This document shows, one piece after another, positions 8,694 to 17,382 of a stretch of 64,000 nucleotides of DNA. Every line of letters begins with the position of its first letter. Positions within the stretch are counted from its first letter, which is position 1. Below the pieces are notes generated by a model. The model saw nothing but the letters and a program-made list of their open reading frames with translations, was not told where the DNA came from and searched no databases. The translations under genes and the position numbers were made by a program. The DNA comes from SFWF01 sp045638145 (GTDB taxonomy: Bacteria > Bacillota > Clostridia > Oscillospirales > Acutalibacteraceae), in assembly GCA_045638145.1 (NCBI GenBank), contig JAZUAU010000005.1:1-64000 (forward strand), in the 5' to 3' direction.

Positions 8694-10376
8694 TTATTCT
8701 ACCGAAATAATAAAGTAATAAACAGGCTGACCACCGTTTACAAGGGTAATTTCAAGTCTGTCACCGTATTTTTCTTTAATAAGATTCATAACACGGTTTG
8801 CCTGCTTTTCTGTAATGTCTTCGCCATAGAAAAGCGTCATAAAGGCAGAATCTTTATTAATAAGTTGCTTTGTAAGCTTCATCATACACTGCTCAAGCGC
8901 AGTTTCGGTAAAGACAATCTTTCCGTTTGCAAGAGCGAGAAGGTCGCCCTTTTTAATCGGCTTTCCGTCAAATTCGGAATCGCGTGCGGCAAAGGTTACC
9001 TGACCGGTCTGAACGGTGTCAATAGATGCCTGCATTGTGATAGCGTTATCATTGTCCGAAGCGTCAGGGTCGAAGTTTAGCATAGCGGTAATTCCCTGAG
9101 GAATTGTACGGGTATGAAGAACGATAACATTGCGGGTAGCAAGAGGAATAGCCTGTTCGGCAGCCATAATGATGTTCTTATTGTTAGGAAGAACGAAAAC
9201 AGTTTCTGCAGGGGTAGCCTCGATAGCACGGAGAATGTCATCAGTAGAGGGGTTCATAGTCTGACCGCCCGAAACTACAATATCTGCACCGAGGTCACGG
9301 AAAAGCTCTGCAAGACCGTCACCCGCCGAAACCGAAACAAAGCCGTAATGCTTTTCTGGTGCAACGGGTTTGATTGTTTCGGTGCGCTCTGCATTTTTAG
9401 CTGGCTTTTTAGAAGCATTTGCAGATTCGTGCTTTGCGCGCTCGTGCTGGTCGCACATATTCTCAATCTTGAGCTTTACAAGAGGTCCAAAGGTAAGCGC
9501 CTTTTCAATGGCATTACCGGGATGGTCGGTGTGAACATGAACCTTGATTATTTCATCGTCGTCAACTACAACAACGCAATCTCCGATAGATTCAAGATAG
9601 GAGCGAAGCTCTGCGGGGTCTTTTCCCTCTGCATCCTCTGCACGGTTGACTATAAACTCTGTGCAGTAGGGGAAGGTAATATCGCCTTCAAATTCTGCGG
9701 CGGCACTTCTTGATTCTTCCTTTTCAGCAGGCTCATAGTTGTCAGCGCCACAGTTGGCTTCAATTATAACGCCTTCCTTTAATACCGAGTACATACCGTC
9801 GAGTATTACAACGAAGCCCTTACCGCCTGCATCTACAACCCCTGCCTTTTTAAGAACGGGGAGAAGCTCGGGTGTTTCGGCAAGTGCCTTGTTAGCACCC
9901 TCCATAGCAGCCTCAAAAACTGCAAGGGTATCGGAACCCTTGTCAGCGGCCTTTTCTGCATATTCCGAGGCTACGCGTGCAACCGTGAGGATAGTTCCCT
10001 CGGTAGGCTTCATAACTGCCTTGTAAGCGGCTTCAACTCCAAGTTTTAAAGCGAGGGCAAGATTTTGAGGAGTAACCTCATCTGCATCCTTAAAACCCTT
10101 TGAAAATCCGCGGAAGAGAAGAGAGGTAATAACGCCTGAATTTCCTCTTGCGCCACGAAGCAGGGCAGAAGCGGCAACAGCAGAAACCTTGCTCACCGAC
10201 TCGTCATTCAGTCTTTCAAGCTCTCTTGCGGCGTTTCCGATACTCATAGACATATTTGTTCCCGTATCTCCGTCGGGCACAGGGAAAACGTTCAGGTCGT
10301 CGACCTGTTTTTTCTGGTTTGAAAGATTATTCGCCGCCGATATAATAGCATCGCGCAGCACATTTCCGTTAATCAT
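8694..10376 (-). CDS. fakA: DAK2 domain fatty-acid kinase FakA/YloV
   Basis: FakA phosphorylates fatty acids presented by a FakB (DegV-family) partner so they can enter phospholipid synthesis. The N-terminal DhaL/DAK2 nucleotide domain (about 5-200) contains the metal-ligand motif DGDTGTNMS at 35-43 and GARGNSGVI. A middle domain follows, then a Glu/Lys-rich linker near residues 315-345 and a C-terminal DegV-like domain. Length 560 fits the family. It is preceded by the Asp23/Gls24 gene after 14 bases, the standard pairing (YloU-YloV), and followed by recG. No FakB is visible in the window. Confidence 0.92.
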   Translation of the reverse strand: MINGNVLRDAIISAANNLSNQKKQVDDLNVFPVPDGDTGTNMSMSIGNAARELERLNDESVSKVSAVAASALLRGARGNSGVITSLLFRGFSKGFKDADEVTPQNLALALKLGVEAAYKAVMKPTEGTILTVARVASEYAEKAADKGSDTLAVFEAAMEGANKALAETPELLPVLKKAGVVDAGGKGFVVILDGMYSVLKEGVIIEANCGADNYEPAEKEESRSAAAEFEGDITFPYCTEFIVNRAEDAEGKDPAELRSYLESIGDCVVVVDDDEIIKVHVHTDHPGNAIEKALTFGPLVKLKIENMCDQHERAKHESANASKKPAKNAERTETIKPVAPEKHYGFVSVSAGDGLAELFRDLGADIVVSGGQTMNPSTDDILRAIEATPAETVFVLPNNKNIIMAAEQAIPLATRNVIVLHTRTIPQGITAMLNFDPDASDNDNAITMQASIDTVQTGQVTFAARDSEFDGKPIKKGDLLALANGKIVFTETALEQCMMKLTKQLINKDSAFMTLFYGEDITEKQANRVMNLIKEKYGDRLEITLVNGGQPVYYFIISVE

Positions 10377-10390
10377 CAGAACACTCCTAA

Positions 10391-10741
10391 TTACTCTTTA
10401 ATGCCGTCGACCTTAACAACAACCTTGGTTACCTTAATGCCGGTGAGCTCTTCGACGGTATACTGAACCTTGTGTACGATACTCTTTGCGATAGCGTTGA
10501 TATTCATACCGTATACAACTATAATGTGAAGTTCAACAATAATAGAATCGGCGTTACCCTTGATTATAATACCCTTGTTGAGGGCATCTTTCTTGGTGAA
10601 AACATCAGCAATGCGTTGTTTTCCGCCACTGGCAACCATACCTGCAACACCGTAGCAGGAAGTTACGGCTTCACCGATGATCTTCTGAAAATACTCTTCG
10701 GAAATGTTAACCTTTCCAATGCGGGTTTCGTAAGCGATCAT
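10391..10741 (-). CDS. Asp23/Gls24 family envelope-stress protein (YloU-like)
   Basis: A 116-residue member of the Asp23/Gls24 family, with the conserved opening GKVNISEEYFQKIIGEAV, a central strand segment (IIVELHIIVVYG) and the closing VKVNIxVxGI-like strand (VTKVVVKVDGIKE). Family members are small cytosolic proteins that associate with the membrane and often sit directly before fakA, as here. A GGAGG ribosome site precedes the start. The biochemical role is not defined; envelope stress and alkaline-shock links come from Staphylococcus work. Confidence 0.88.
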   Translation of the reverse strand: MIAYETRIGKVNISEEYFQKIIGEAVTSCYGVAGMVASGGKQRIADVFTKKDALNKGIIIKGNADSIIVELHIIVVYGMNINAIAKSIVHKVQYTVEELTGIKVTKVVVKVDGIKE

Positions 10742-10760
10742 ACCTGAATCCTCCTTAGAA

Positions 10761-12329
10761 TTATGAGTTTTTGATAAATTTGTCTATTGATAGGAATATG
10801 TCGTAGCTGCTTGCATCACCGATATCAGATACATTTTCCGAATAAAACACAAGCGAGCTTCTGTAAAGAAGCGGAATTACGGGCATATCGGTTACAAGTG
10901 CAGTTGCCAGTGAAGAAGGCGCGTCCTTACCCTCTTTTATTCCCTTTAATACAGCAGTGTAATCGATAGCGGCTTCCTCGCCGGTGGGCTTTTTGGGGTT
11001 GACTATGCCAAAAGCACAGGAGCCACCCTCCAAAACAAGCTCTGACATATCCATATTCTGCGAAACCTTAACCTCGCCTAAATAAAGGTCAAAGTTTTCG
11101 TTTTCCAGTGAGGCAAAATAAATTTCTTTTGCTACAGCGTTCACCGTAATTTTAATTCCGGAGGCTGCAGCCTGACGACTTATCATCTCGGCAGCGGCAA
11201 CACGCGTAGCGTTTTCACGATTCACAAGAAGCTCTAATTCTATTATAGAGCCCTTATCGTTTGCATAAAAACCGCCATTATCTAAGTTATTATAGCCTAT
11301 TTTATCCAAATTTTCAACACAAATTTTTGTTTCGGCGGTTAACTGTATGCTTTGATAGCCTTTTGTGGGCGCAAAATCGGGATGAAAAACACCCGAAGCA
11401 GGCTCGGCATTTCCGTAATATGGGGTCTTGCAAAGGACGGTTCTGTCGATTGCGGCAGAAATGGCTTGACGGAGCGCAGGGTCGGAAAGACGGCCTCTTT
11501 TATGATTAATCCCAATATATACCAGGTTATTCATGTTAACTGAAGTTTTGTGACCGCTCATTCGGACTAAATTTCCGTCTGCAGGGTCGGCAGAATAAAT
11601 ATCGGTTGCGCCAACCTCAACGTGGTGGGCTACCGCCTCGGCATCGGGAGCATCAACAAGCCTTATAATATCGATATTGCATTTCCCATGATACTGGGTG
11701 TTTTTTACCAGTGCTTTTTCCGAAGTGGCATCAGATTTAGAAAATACGAATTTTCCGCTGCCGATAGGGGGCAATTCAACCTTGTCACTGTCGGCAAGCT
11801 TATCGGAATCCTTTTTAATTATGGGAAAGGTAAGAAGATTTGTGAAAAACGGGTCGCGCTCCTTTACGGTAAACCTAACCGCGCCGTCTTCGGCTGATGC
11901 AGAGGCTATATTATCGAAAAGATGTGAATAAAGGGCACTCTCTTTTGCCAAAGCATAGGAAACCATAACATCCTCCTCGGTAACGGGAGTACCGTCGGAA
12001 AATTTAGCCGAAATAAGCTTTACAGTATATGTCTTTTCCTCTAAGCTAACGCTTTCGGCAAGTACTGGAATAGCCTCAAACTCATTAGAAAGTGCAAAAA
12101 GTGGCTCGTAAATCAGTCGACCAAGCTGAAGATTAAGACTGTTTTTTGTGTTGAAGGGGTTAAGCGTATCCGATGAACAGTATAGAAGCTGAAGGGATAC
12201 GATTTCTTCCTCGGTGCTGTCATTACCGCTGTTTTCCAAACCGCCGTCTTCCTTATTTTTAGAACAGGAGGTCAAAAAAAGCAGTATAAAAGCCAGCAAC
12301 AAGGCGATAATACCCTTTGCCTTTTTCAT
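10761..12329 (-). CDS. Solute-binding lipoprotein, ABC transporter family 5 (oligopeptide type), orphan
   Basis: Extracytoplasmic substrate-binding protein of the SBP_bac_5 group. The N-terminus MKKAKGIIALLLAFILLF followed by LTSC is a lipoprotein signal peptide with lipobox Cys. The first mature segment is acidic and low complexity, then LSPFN-like DTLNPFNTKNSL, LAESV and the IGSGKFVF strand typical of peptide-binding proteins. I chose the ATG at 12329, with AGGAG and GAGGT upstream, because it gives a clean signal peptide; an ATG overlapping the ymdB stop (ATGA at 12353) would add eight polar residues. No permease or ATPase gene is adjacent, so it is an orphan inside a DNA/lipid housekeeping operon. 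The ligand is unknown. Confidence 0.88.
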   Translation of the reverse strand: MKKAKGIIALLLAFILLFLTSCSKNKEDGGLENSGNDSTEEEIVSLQLLYCSSDTLNPFNTKNSLNLQLGRLIYEPLFALSNEFEAIPVLAESVSLEEKTYTVKLISAKFSDGTPVTEEDVMVSYALAKESALYSHLFDNIASASAEDGAVRFTVKERDPFFTNLLTFPIIKKDSDKLADSDKVELPPIGSGKFVFSKSDATSEKALVKNTQYHGKCNIDIIRLVDAPDAEAVAHHVEVGATDIYSADPADGNLVRMSGHKTSVNMNNLVYIGINHKRGRLSDPALRQAISAAIDRTVLCKTPYYGNAEPASGVFHPDFAPTKGYQSIQLTAETKICVENLDKIGYNNLDNGGFYANDKGSIIELELLVNRENATRVAAAEMISRQAAASGIKITVNAVAKEIYFASLENENFDLYLGEVKVSQNMDMSELVLEGGSCAFGIVNPKKPTGEEAAIDYTAVLKGIKEGKDAPSSLATALVTDMPVIPLLYRSSLVFYSENVSDIGDASSYDIFLSIDKFIKNS

Positions 12330-12349
12330 ATTGACCTCACTCCTTTTTG

Positions 12350-13153
12350 TCATTTTATATTTATAATTTTTATGTCGGTCGCAAGACCGCTTTTTTCGTC
12401 AGCCATGATGAGTACACCCTCGAGCGAGCATTCGTTTTCGGAAAGCATAAACCGTCCCGTAGCGTGGTTGCGAAGTCGGTCGATTATTATTTTTGCCTCA
12501 ACCCCAAGCACGCTGTCCTGGGGACCTGTCATTCCAAGGTCGGTTATGTATGCCGTGCCATTCGGCAGAATTTCGGCATCGTTGGTCTGCACATGGGTAT
12601 GTGTGCCGAACACCGCCGTTACCTTACCGTCAAGATAAAAGCCCATCGCTCGTTTTTCGCTTGTGGCTTCGGCGTGAAAATCAAGAAGGATTATCCGTGC
12701 ACCGTCATTTTTTGCCCTCTCAATCAGAGTATCAACCTCTATAAAAGGGTTTTTCGCCTCGTAGCGCTCAAGATATACGTTGCCGATAAGGTTTATTACG
12801 GCAACCGAGCAAAAGCCCATATCAACAATAGTATATCCCTTGCCATACTCCGTAGGTAGATTATCGGGGCGAAGAAGCCTTTCATTTTCATCAAGCAGAG
12901 AGTGAATGTCGCGACGACGGAGGGTGTGGTTGCCTCCCGTTATAACGTCGGCGCCCGCAGCAAATATAGTATCTGCAGAAGCGGGGGAAATACCGTTTCC
13001 GTCGGCAGAATTTTCTCCGTTTACAAGGGTAAATGAAACAGAATATTCTCGTTTCAGTTTTGGTAAAAGGCTTTTCAGTTTTGCGGCTCCTGCACTACCG
13101 CAAACGTCACCTATACAAAGTATATTAATATCCTCACCACCATTTTTATACAA
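12350..13153 (-). CDS. ymdB: YmdB-like metallophosphoesterase (2',3'-cyclic phosphodiesterase family)
   Basis: Dinuclear-metal phosphodiesterase family that influences biofilm and RNA turnover in Bacillus. Metal-binding motifs are visible: GDVCG near the N-terminus, NGENSADG, GGNHTLRRRD, DFHAEATSEKRA and FGTHTHVQTND. About 260 residues, as expected. The start is uncertain: the TTG at 13153 sits almost at the predicted transcription start, while the best ribosome site (GGTGAGG) lies inside the frame, just before GAT-ATT-AAT-ATA-CTT; alignment to other YmdB proteins suggests translation begins near INILCIGDV, perhaps at a non-AUG codon. First gene of the ymdB-to-recG operon. Confidence 0.9.
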   Translation of the reverse strand: MYKNGGEDINILCIGDVCGSAGAAKLKSLLPKLKREYSVSFTLVNGENSADGNGISPASADTIFAAGADVITGGNHTLRRRDIHSLLDENERLLRPDNLPTEYGKGYTIVDMGFCSVAVINLIGNVYLERYEAKNPFIEVDTLIERAKNDGARIILLDFHAEATSEKRAMGFYLDGKVTAVFGTHTHVQTNDAEILPNGTAYITDLGMTGPQDSVLGVEAKIIIDRLRNHATGRFMLSENECSLEGVLIMADEKSGLATDIKIINIK

Positions 13154-13161
13154 ACATATTT

Positions 13162-13190
13162 ATAATATCATAAAACTTGTATTTTTTCAA
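13162..13190 (-). promoter_or_regulatory. Sigma-A promoter for the ymdB-SBP-asp23-fakA-recG operon
   Basis: Minus strand has TTGAAA, a 17-base spacer and TATTAT. It diverges from the pth promoter 15 bases away, so the two operons share a compact control region. Confidence 0.8.
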
Positions 13191-13204
13191 CAATTAGATT
13201 ACGA

Positions 13205-13233
13205 TTGACAGAGCAGTAAAAGACAGTTATAAT
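13205..13233 (+). promoter_or_regulatory. Consensus sigma-A promoter for pth-mfd
   Basis: Perfect TTGACA (13205-13210), a 17-base spacer and perfect TATAAT (13228-13233), 33 bases before the pth start. Confidence 0.9.
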
Positions 13234-13265
13234 GTTAAGTACTAAAGTTACGGAGTTGAAATATT

Positions 13266-13868
13266 TTGTTCGGATTTAAAAAGGGCGGGGATAAGTGTCC
13301 CTACGACCTTTTGCTTGTGGGACTTGGAAATCCCGGTATCGAATATGAAATGACACGCCACAACGTCGGCTTCAGGGCTATGGAAGCCTTTTGTAAAAAG
13401 CACGATGCGGTTTGCGACAAGATGAAGTTTAAAGCCTACATCGGCGAGTGTAAAATCGGTGGCAAGCGTGTTTTCCTCGCAAAGCCCCAGACCTATATGA
13501 ACAACTCGGGTGAGTCGGTTGCCGAGATAGCAAAGTTCTATAAAATCCCTGCCGACCGTATCCTTGTAATGTTTGATGATATCTCTCTTGAACCGGGTGT
13601 TATCCGTATTAGAAGAAAGGGAAGTGCAGGCGGACATAACGGGCTAAAGGACATTATTGCACATCTCGGCAGTGATGAATTTATGAGGGTAAAAATCGGT
13701 GTCGGCGCAAAGCCACATCCCGATTACGACCTTAAAGATTGGGTGCTCGGAAAATTCCCTGCTGAGCAAAAAGAAAACATTGAAACAGCGCTTAAAAATA
13801 CCGTAAAGGCAGTAGATGAGGTGCTTGCAAACGGTGTTGACAGCGCTATGAATAAATACTCGAAATAG
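13266..13868 (+). CDS. pth: Peptidyl-tRNA hydrolase
   Basis: Recycles peptidyl-tRNA released from stalled ribosomes. Conserved elements are LLVGLGNPGIEYEMTRHNVGF (with the catalytic His in TRHN), KPQTYMNNSGESV, the Asp in DDISLEPG and the GSAGGHNGLKDI loop. At 200 residues it is full length with a short charged N-terminal extension. The start is a TTG, with GGAG about ten bases upstream and a consensus promoter ending at 13233. mfd follows after 11 bases; pth-mfd is a conserved pairing in Bacillota. Confidence 0.96.
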   Translation: MFGFKKGGDKCPYDLLLVGLGNPGIEYEMTRHNVGFRAMEAFCKKHDAVCDKMKFKAYIGECKIGGKRVFLAKPQTYMNNSGESVAEIAKFYKIPADRILVMFDDISLEPGVIRIRRKGSAGGHNGLKDIIAHLGSDEFMRVKIGVGAKPHPDYDLKDWVLGKFPAEQKENIETALKNTVKAVDEVLANGVDSAMNKYSK

Positions 13869-13879
13869 ACGGTGGTTTT

Positions 13880-16800
13880 TTGGAATTTCTCTGTTCCGTC
13901 ATCAAAAAAACCGCAGGCTATAAAGAGCTTTTGGCGGCGGCGAGGAAGGGCGAGCTTCCTACCGAGGCTAACGGCCTTTCAAACATCCACAAGACCCTTA
14001 TAGCTGCGGCTTTGGCTGATGTAACCAACAAAAAAATCATACTCATAACCCCTGACGAAGCAACGGCTATGACCATGTGTGAGGACCTTTTGGTGCTCGG
14101 AAGAAAGGCAGTTACTCTGCCACAGCGAGATTTCTCGATTGCGGGCTACAGTGGAAGTTCAAAGGAGTATGAGCATAAGAGAATAGATACCCTATCCAAG
14201 CTCTTGGATGGGGCTTTTGAAGTGCTTTGTTTATCGGTTGAGGCGGCATCTCAGCTTACAATACCGCCCTCTGTTTTAGGGGAAAACACCTTTCTGTTAA
14301 AAGAGGGCGAAAGCGTTTCCTTTAAGGAACTTACCGATAGATTAGTGGTGGCAGGATATAGCCGAACTGAGCAGGTTGACGGTACAGGTCAGTTTGCCCT
14401 TCGCGGCGGAATTCTCGACATTTTTGCAATCAATACCGAAGCCCCCGCAAGAATTGAATTCTGGGGCGATGAAATAGACACTATCGCCACATTTGATATA
14501 GAATCTCAAAGAAGAAATGAGAGGATGGTCGCTCTCTCGGTTGCCCCCGCATCCGAGGTGCTTTGCGATAGCACGCTTTTATCCGACATGCTCGGCGTGG
14601 CGGCAAAAAAACATGGCATTACCGACAAGCAAAGACAGAATATTAACCGCGATATTGAGTTGTTAAAGGGTGGTGCGCCCCTGAATCTCGATCGCTATAT
14701 TAATCTTATTTATAAAAACAGCACCGTTTTTGATTATTTCACCGACCCAATTATAATTACAAGCGATATTTCGTCAGTAAAGGAAAGACAGTCATCCCTT
14801 CTTTTACAGCATGCCGAGGATATAAAGCTCTTCTTAGAGGAGGGCACAGTCAGTGCAGTTTCGGATAAATTCTATCTTGATGAAACCGAGATGAATGACT
14901 ATTTTGAAAAGGGTCTTATATTTGATAGCTTTATGCCGTCGTCATTACCCTTCGGGCTAAAAAACACCGTAACCTTTGATTTTAAGCGAAATTCCCCCTG
15001 GAGCGGAGATATAAATATTCTTCGCGAGGACATTGGCTATATGCTCTCAAAAGGAGGTACTGCCGTTATTGCCGCAGGAAATGAAAAGGCGGCAAAGCTG
15101 CTTGCAGAGGACCTTAATGATTCGGGTATCGGCACCCTCTATCTTGAAAAGGTAAAGGGGCTTCCAGCAAAGGGTGTAGTAGTAACCGTGGGCGGTCTGT
15201 CCTCGGGCTTTGAGATACCCGAGCTTAATTTTATATTTATTTCACATAGGATAATTTATTCTGATCGAAAGGCTAAAAAATACAAGAAAAATAAGAACGG
15301 AATAAATTCTCTCGAAGAACTGAAATCGGGGGATTACGTTGTCCACGCATCCCACGGAATAGGCGTTTTTGAGGGGATAAACCGTATTACAAGCGGCGGA
15401 ATTACCAAGGATTATATAAAGATTAAGTATGCAAAGGGCGATATTCTTTACGTTCCCGTAACACAGCTTGACCTTGTTTCAAAGTATATCGGTACGGCAG
15501 AAGAGGGCAATATTAAGCTTAACCGTCTCGGTGGCCAGGAATGGCAGAAGACGAGAAAGAGAGTCCGCGCCGCTGTCCGCGATATGGCAAAGCAACTTAC
15601 GGCACTCTATGCAAAGCGAATGGCGATTAAAGGTCACGCTTTTTCGGAGGATACCGATCTTCAAAACGATTTTGAGCGCCGCTTTGAATACGACGAAACC
15701 GAGGACCAGCTGCGCTCTATAAACGAGATAAAGAACGATATGGAGCGCCCTGTTCCGATGGACCGACTTCTCTGCGGAGACGTAGGCTTCGGCAAGACCG
15801 AGGTTGCCCTTCGTGCTGCCTTCAAGTGCATCAGCGAGGGTAAGCAATGTGCGATTTTGGTGCCGACCACAATCCTCGCGTGGCAGCATTACAACACCAT
15901 ACTTAAAAGATTTGGCGACCTACCCGTAGAAGTGCGAATGCTCTCGCGTTTTGTAACACCAAAGCAACAGGAAAAGACTATTTTGGGGCTTAAACGCGGC
16001 AACGTAGACCTTGTTGTAGGCACACACCGACTTATATCAAAGGATGTTGTCTTCAAGGACCTTGGACTTGTGATAATCGATGAGGAGCAGCGCTTCGGGG
16101 TAGCTCAAAAGGAAAAATTAAAAGAGGCATATCCATCGGTTGATGTGCTTACCCTCTCGGCAACACCCATTCCCCGAACGCTCAATATGGCAATGTCGGG
16201 ACTTCGCGATTTATCTTCAATAGATGAAGCGCCGAACGACCGACACCCCGTTCAGACATATGTTTTGGAGCAAAACAATGGCATACTTTTAGAAGCTATC
16301 AGAAAAGAGCTTCGTCGCGGCGGTCAGGTCTATTATCTGCACAACCGAGTTGATACGATAGACCGCGTTGCATATAGACTTGCCGAGCAACTACCCGAAT
16401 GTAGGGTTGCTACCGCCCACGGAAAGATGAGCGAGGAACAGCTGTCCGATGTCTGGAAGCGGCTTATTGAGCACGAAATAGACCTGCTTGTTTGCACAAC
16501 CATTATTGAAACGGGCGTAGACGTGCCAAATGCCAATACCCTTATAATCGAGGATGCCGACCGCTTTGGACTATCACAGCTTCATCAGCTTCGCGGTCGA
16601 GTCGGAAGAAGCCCTCGAAGAGCCTATGCGTATTTCTGCTTCAGACAGGGCAGAGGACTTTCCGAAATTGCAACAAAGCGTCTCGAAGCAATCCGCGAAT
16701 ATACCGAGTTTGGCTCGGGCTTCAAAATTGCTATGCGAGACCTTGAAATAAGAGGTGCAGGCTCTATTCTCGGGGGTGAACAGCACGGAAATATGGAAGC

Positions 16801-17299
16801 GGTGGGATATGATATGTATCTGAAACTGCTTGCCGATGCAATGAATGAGGAAAAGGGAATAAAGACCGAGCCCGAGGCTGAATGTACTGTAGACCTTGCA
16901 ATTTCTGCGCATATCCCCGAAAGCTATATCGAAAGTCTGCCCCAAAGACTTGGCATCTATCGCAGAATTGCCGAGGTTAAAACTCGCGAGGATGCAGAGG
17001 ATGTTATCGACGAGCTTTGCGATCGCTTCGGCGAGCCACCAAAGGTTGTCCTCGGTCTTATCGATATTGCACTTTTTAGAAGCCGCGCTTCGCAGAACGG
17101 AATTTATGAGATAACCCAAACGGGCAACACCCTAAATCTCAAAATCACCGAGATAAAGGAAGAGCAGGTTAAAAAGCTTTGTGACGGACTCGGCGATCGA
17201 ATTAGACTTAACGTTTCGGATAAGCCCTATTACACGGTAAGGCTACAAAACGGACAAAATGCCGCCTCGGCACTTAAAGAAATTGCAGGATTATTGTAA
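13880..17299 (+). CDS. mfd: Transcription-repair coupling factor Mfd
   Basis: Displaces RNA polymerase stalled at DNA damage and recruits the UvrABC excision machinery. Length 1139 is typical. Order of modules: N-terminal UvrB-like region (~1-330), the CarD/CdnL-type RNA polymerase interaction domain around LKSGDYVVHASHGIGVFEGI, the translocase core with Walker A GDVGFGKTE, DEEQ box in IIDEEQRFGVAQK, TTIIETGVDVP and QLRGRVGRS, then the C-terminal TRCF domain. Translation starts at TTG (13880) behind GGTGG. It follows pth closely and shares its promoter. A separate CarD-like gene lies 3.5 kb downstream. Confidence 0.97.
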   Translation: MEFLCSVIKKTAGYKELLAAARKGELPTEANGLSNIHKTLIAAALADVTNKKIILITPDEATAMTMCEDLLVLGRKAVTLPQRDFSIAGYSGSSKEYEHKRIDTLSKLLDGAFEVLCLSVEAASQLTIPPSVLGENTFLLKEGESVSFKELTDRLVVAGYSRTEQVDGTGQFALRGGILDIFAINTEAPARIEFWGDEIDTIATFDIESQRRNERMVALSVAPASEVLCDSTLLSDMLGVAAKKHGITDKQRQNINRDIELLKGGAPLNLDRYINLIYKNSTVFDYFTDPIIITSDISSVKERQSSLLLQHAEDIKLFLEEGTVSAVSDKFYLDETEMNDYFEKGLIFDSFMPSSLPFGLKNTVTFDFKRNSPWSGDINILREDIGYMLSKGGTAVIAAGNEKAAKLLAEDLNDSGIGTLYLEKVKGLPAKGVVVTVGGLSSGFEIPELNFIFISHRIIYSDRKAKKYKKNKNGINSLEELKSGDYVVHASHGIGVFEGINRITSGGITKDYIKIKYAKGDILYVPVTQLDLVSKYIGTAEEGNIKLNRLGGQEWQKTRKRVRAAVRDMAKQLTALYAKRMAIKGHAFSEDTDLQNDFERRFEYDETEDQLRSINEIKNDMERPVPMDRLLCGDVGFGKTEVALRAAFKCISEGKQCAILVPTTILAWQHYNTILKRFGDLPVEVRMLSRFVTPKQQEKTILGLKRGNVDLVVGTHRLISKDVVFKDLGLVIIDEEQRFGVAQKEKLKEAYPSVDVLTLSATPIPRTLNMAMSGLRDLSSIDEAPNDRHPVQTYVLEQNNGILLEAIRKELRRGGQVYYLHNRVDTIDRVAYRLAEQLPECRVATAHGKMSEEQLSDVWKRLIEHEIDLLVCTTIIETGVDVPNANTLIIEDADRFGLSQLHQLRGRVGRSPRRAYAYFCFRQGRGLSEIATKRLEAIREYTEFGSGFKIAMRDLEIRGAGSILGGEQHGNMEAVGYDMYLKLLADAMNEEKGIKTEPEAECTVDLAISAHIPESYIESLPQRLGIYRRIAEVKTREDAEDVIDELCDRFGEPPKVVLGLIDIALFRSRASQNGIYEITQTGNTLNLKITEIKEEQVKKLCDGLGDRIRLNVSDKPYYTVRLQNGQNAASALKEIAGLL

Positions 17300-17314
17300 G
17301 TTAGAAAATTTTTA

Positions 17315-17343
17315 TAGACTTTTTCGAAACTATATATTATAAT
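17315..17343 (+). promoter_or_regulatory. Promoter for the Ser/Thr-rich lipoprotein
   Basis: TAGACT, a 17-base spacer and TATAAT; the -35 departs from consensus in two positions. Located between mfd and the lipoprotein gene. Confidence 0.65.
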
Positions 17344-17382
17344 AAGTAATAAGCAAAAATCCGTCATTTGGAGGACGAAACA

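Noticed and set aside
8643..9713. Plus-strand frames opposite recG/fakA
   Set aside because: Shadows of the strong minus-strand genes; composition atypical and no start signals.
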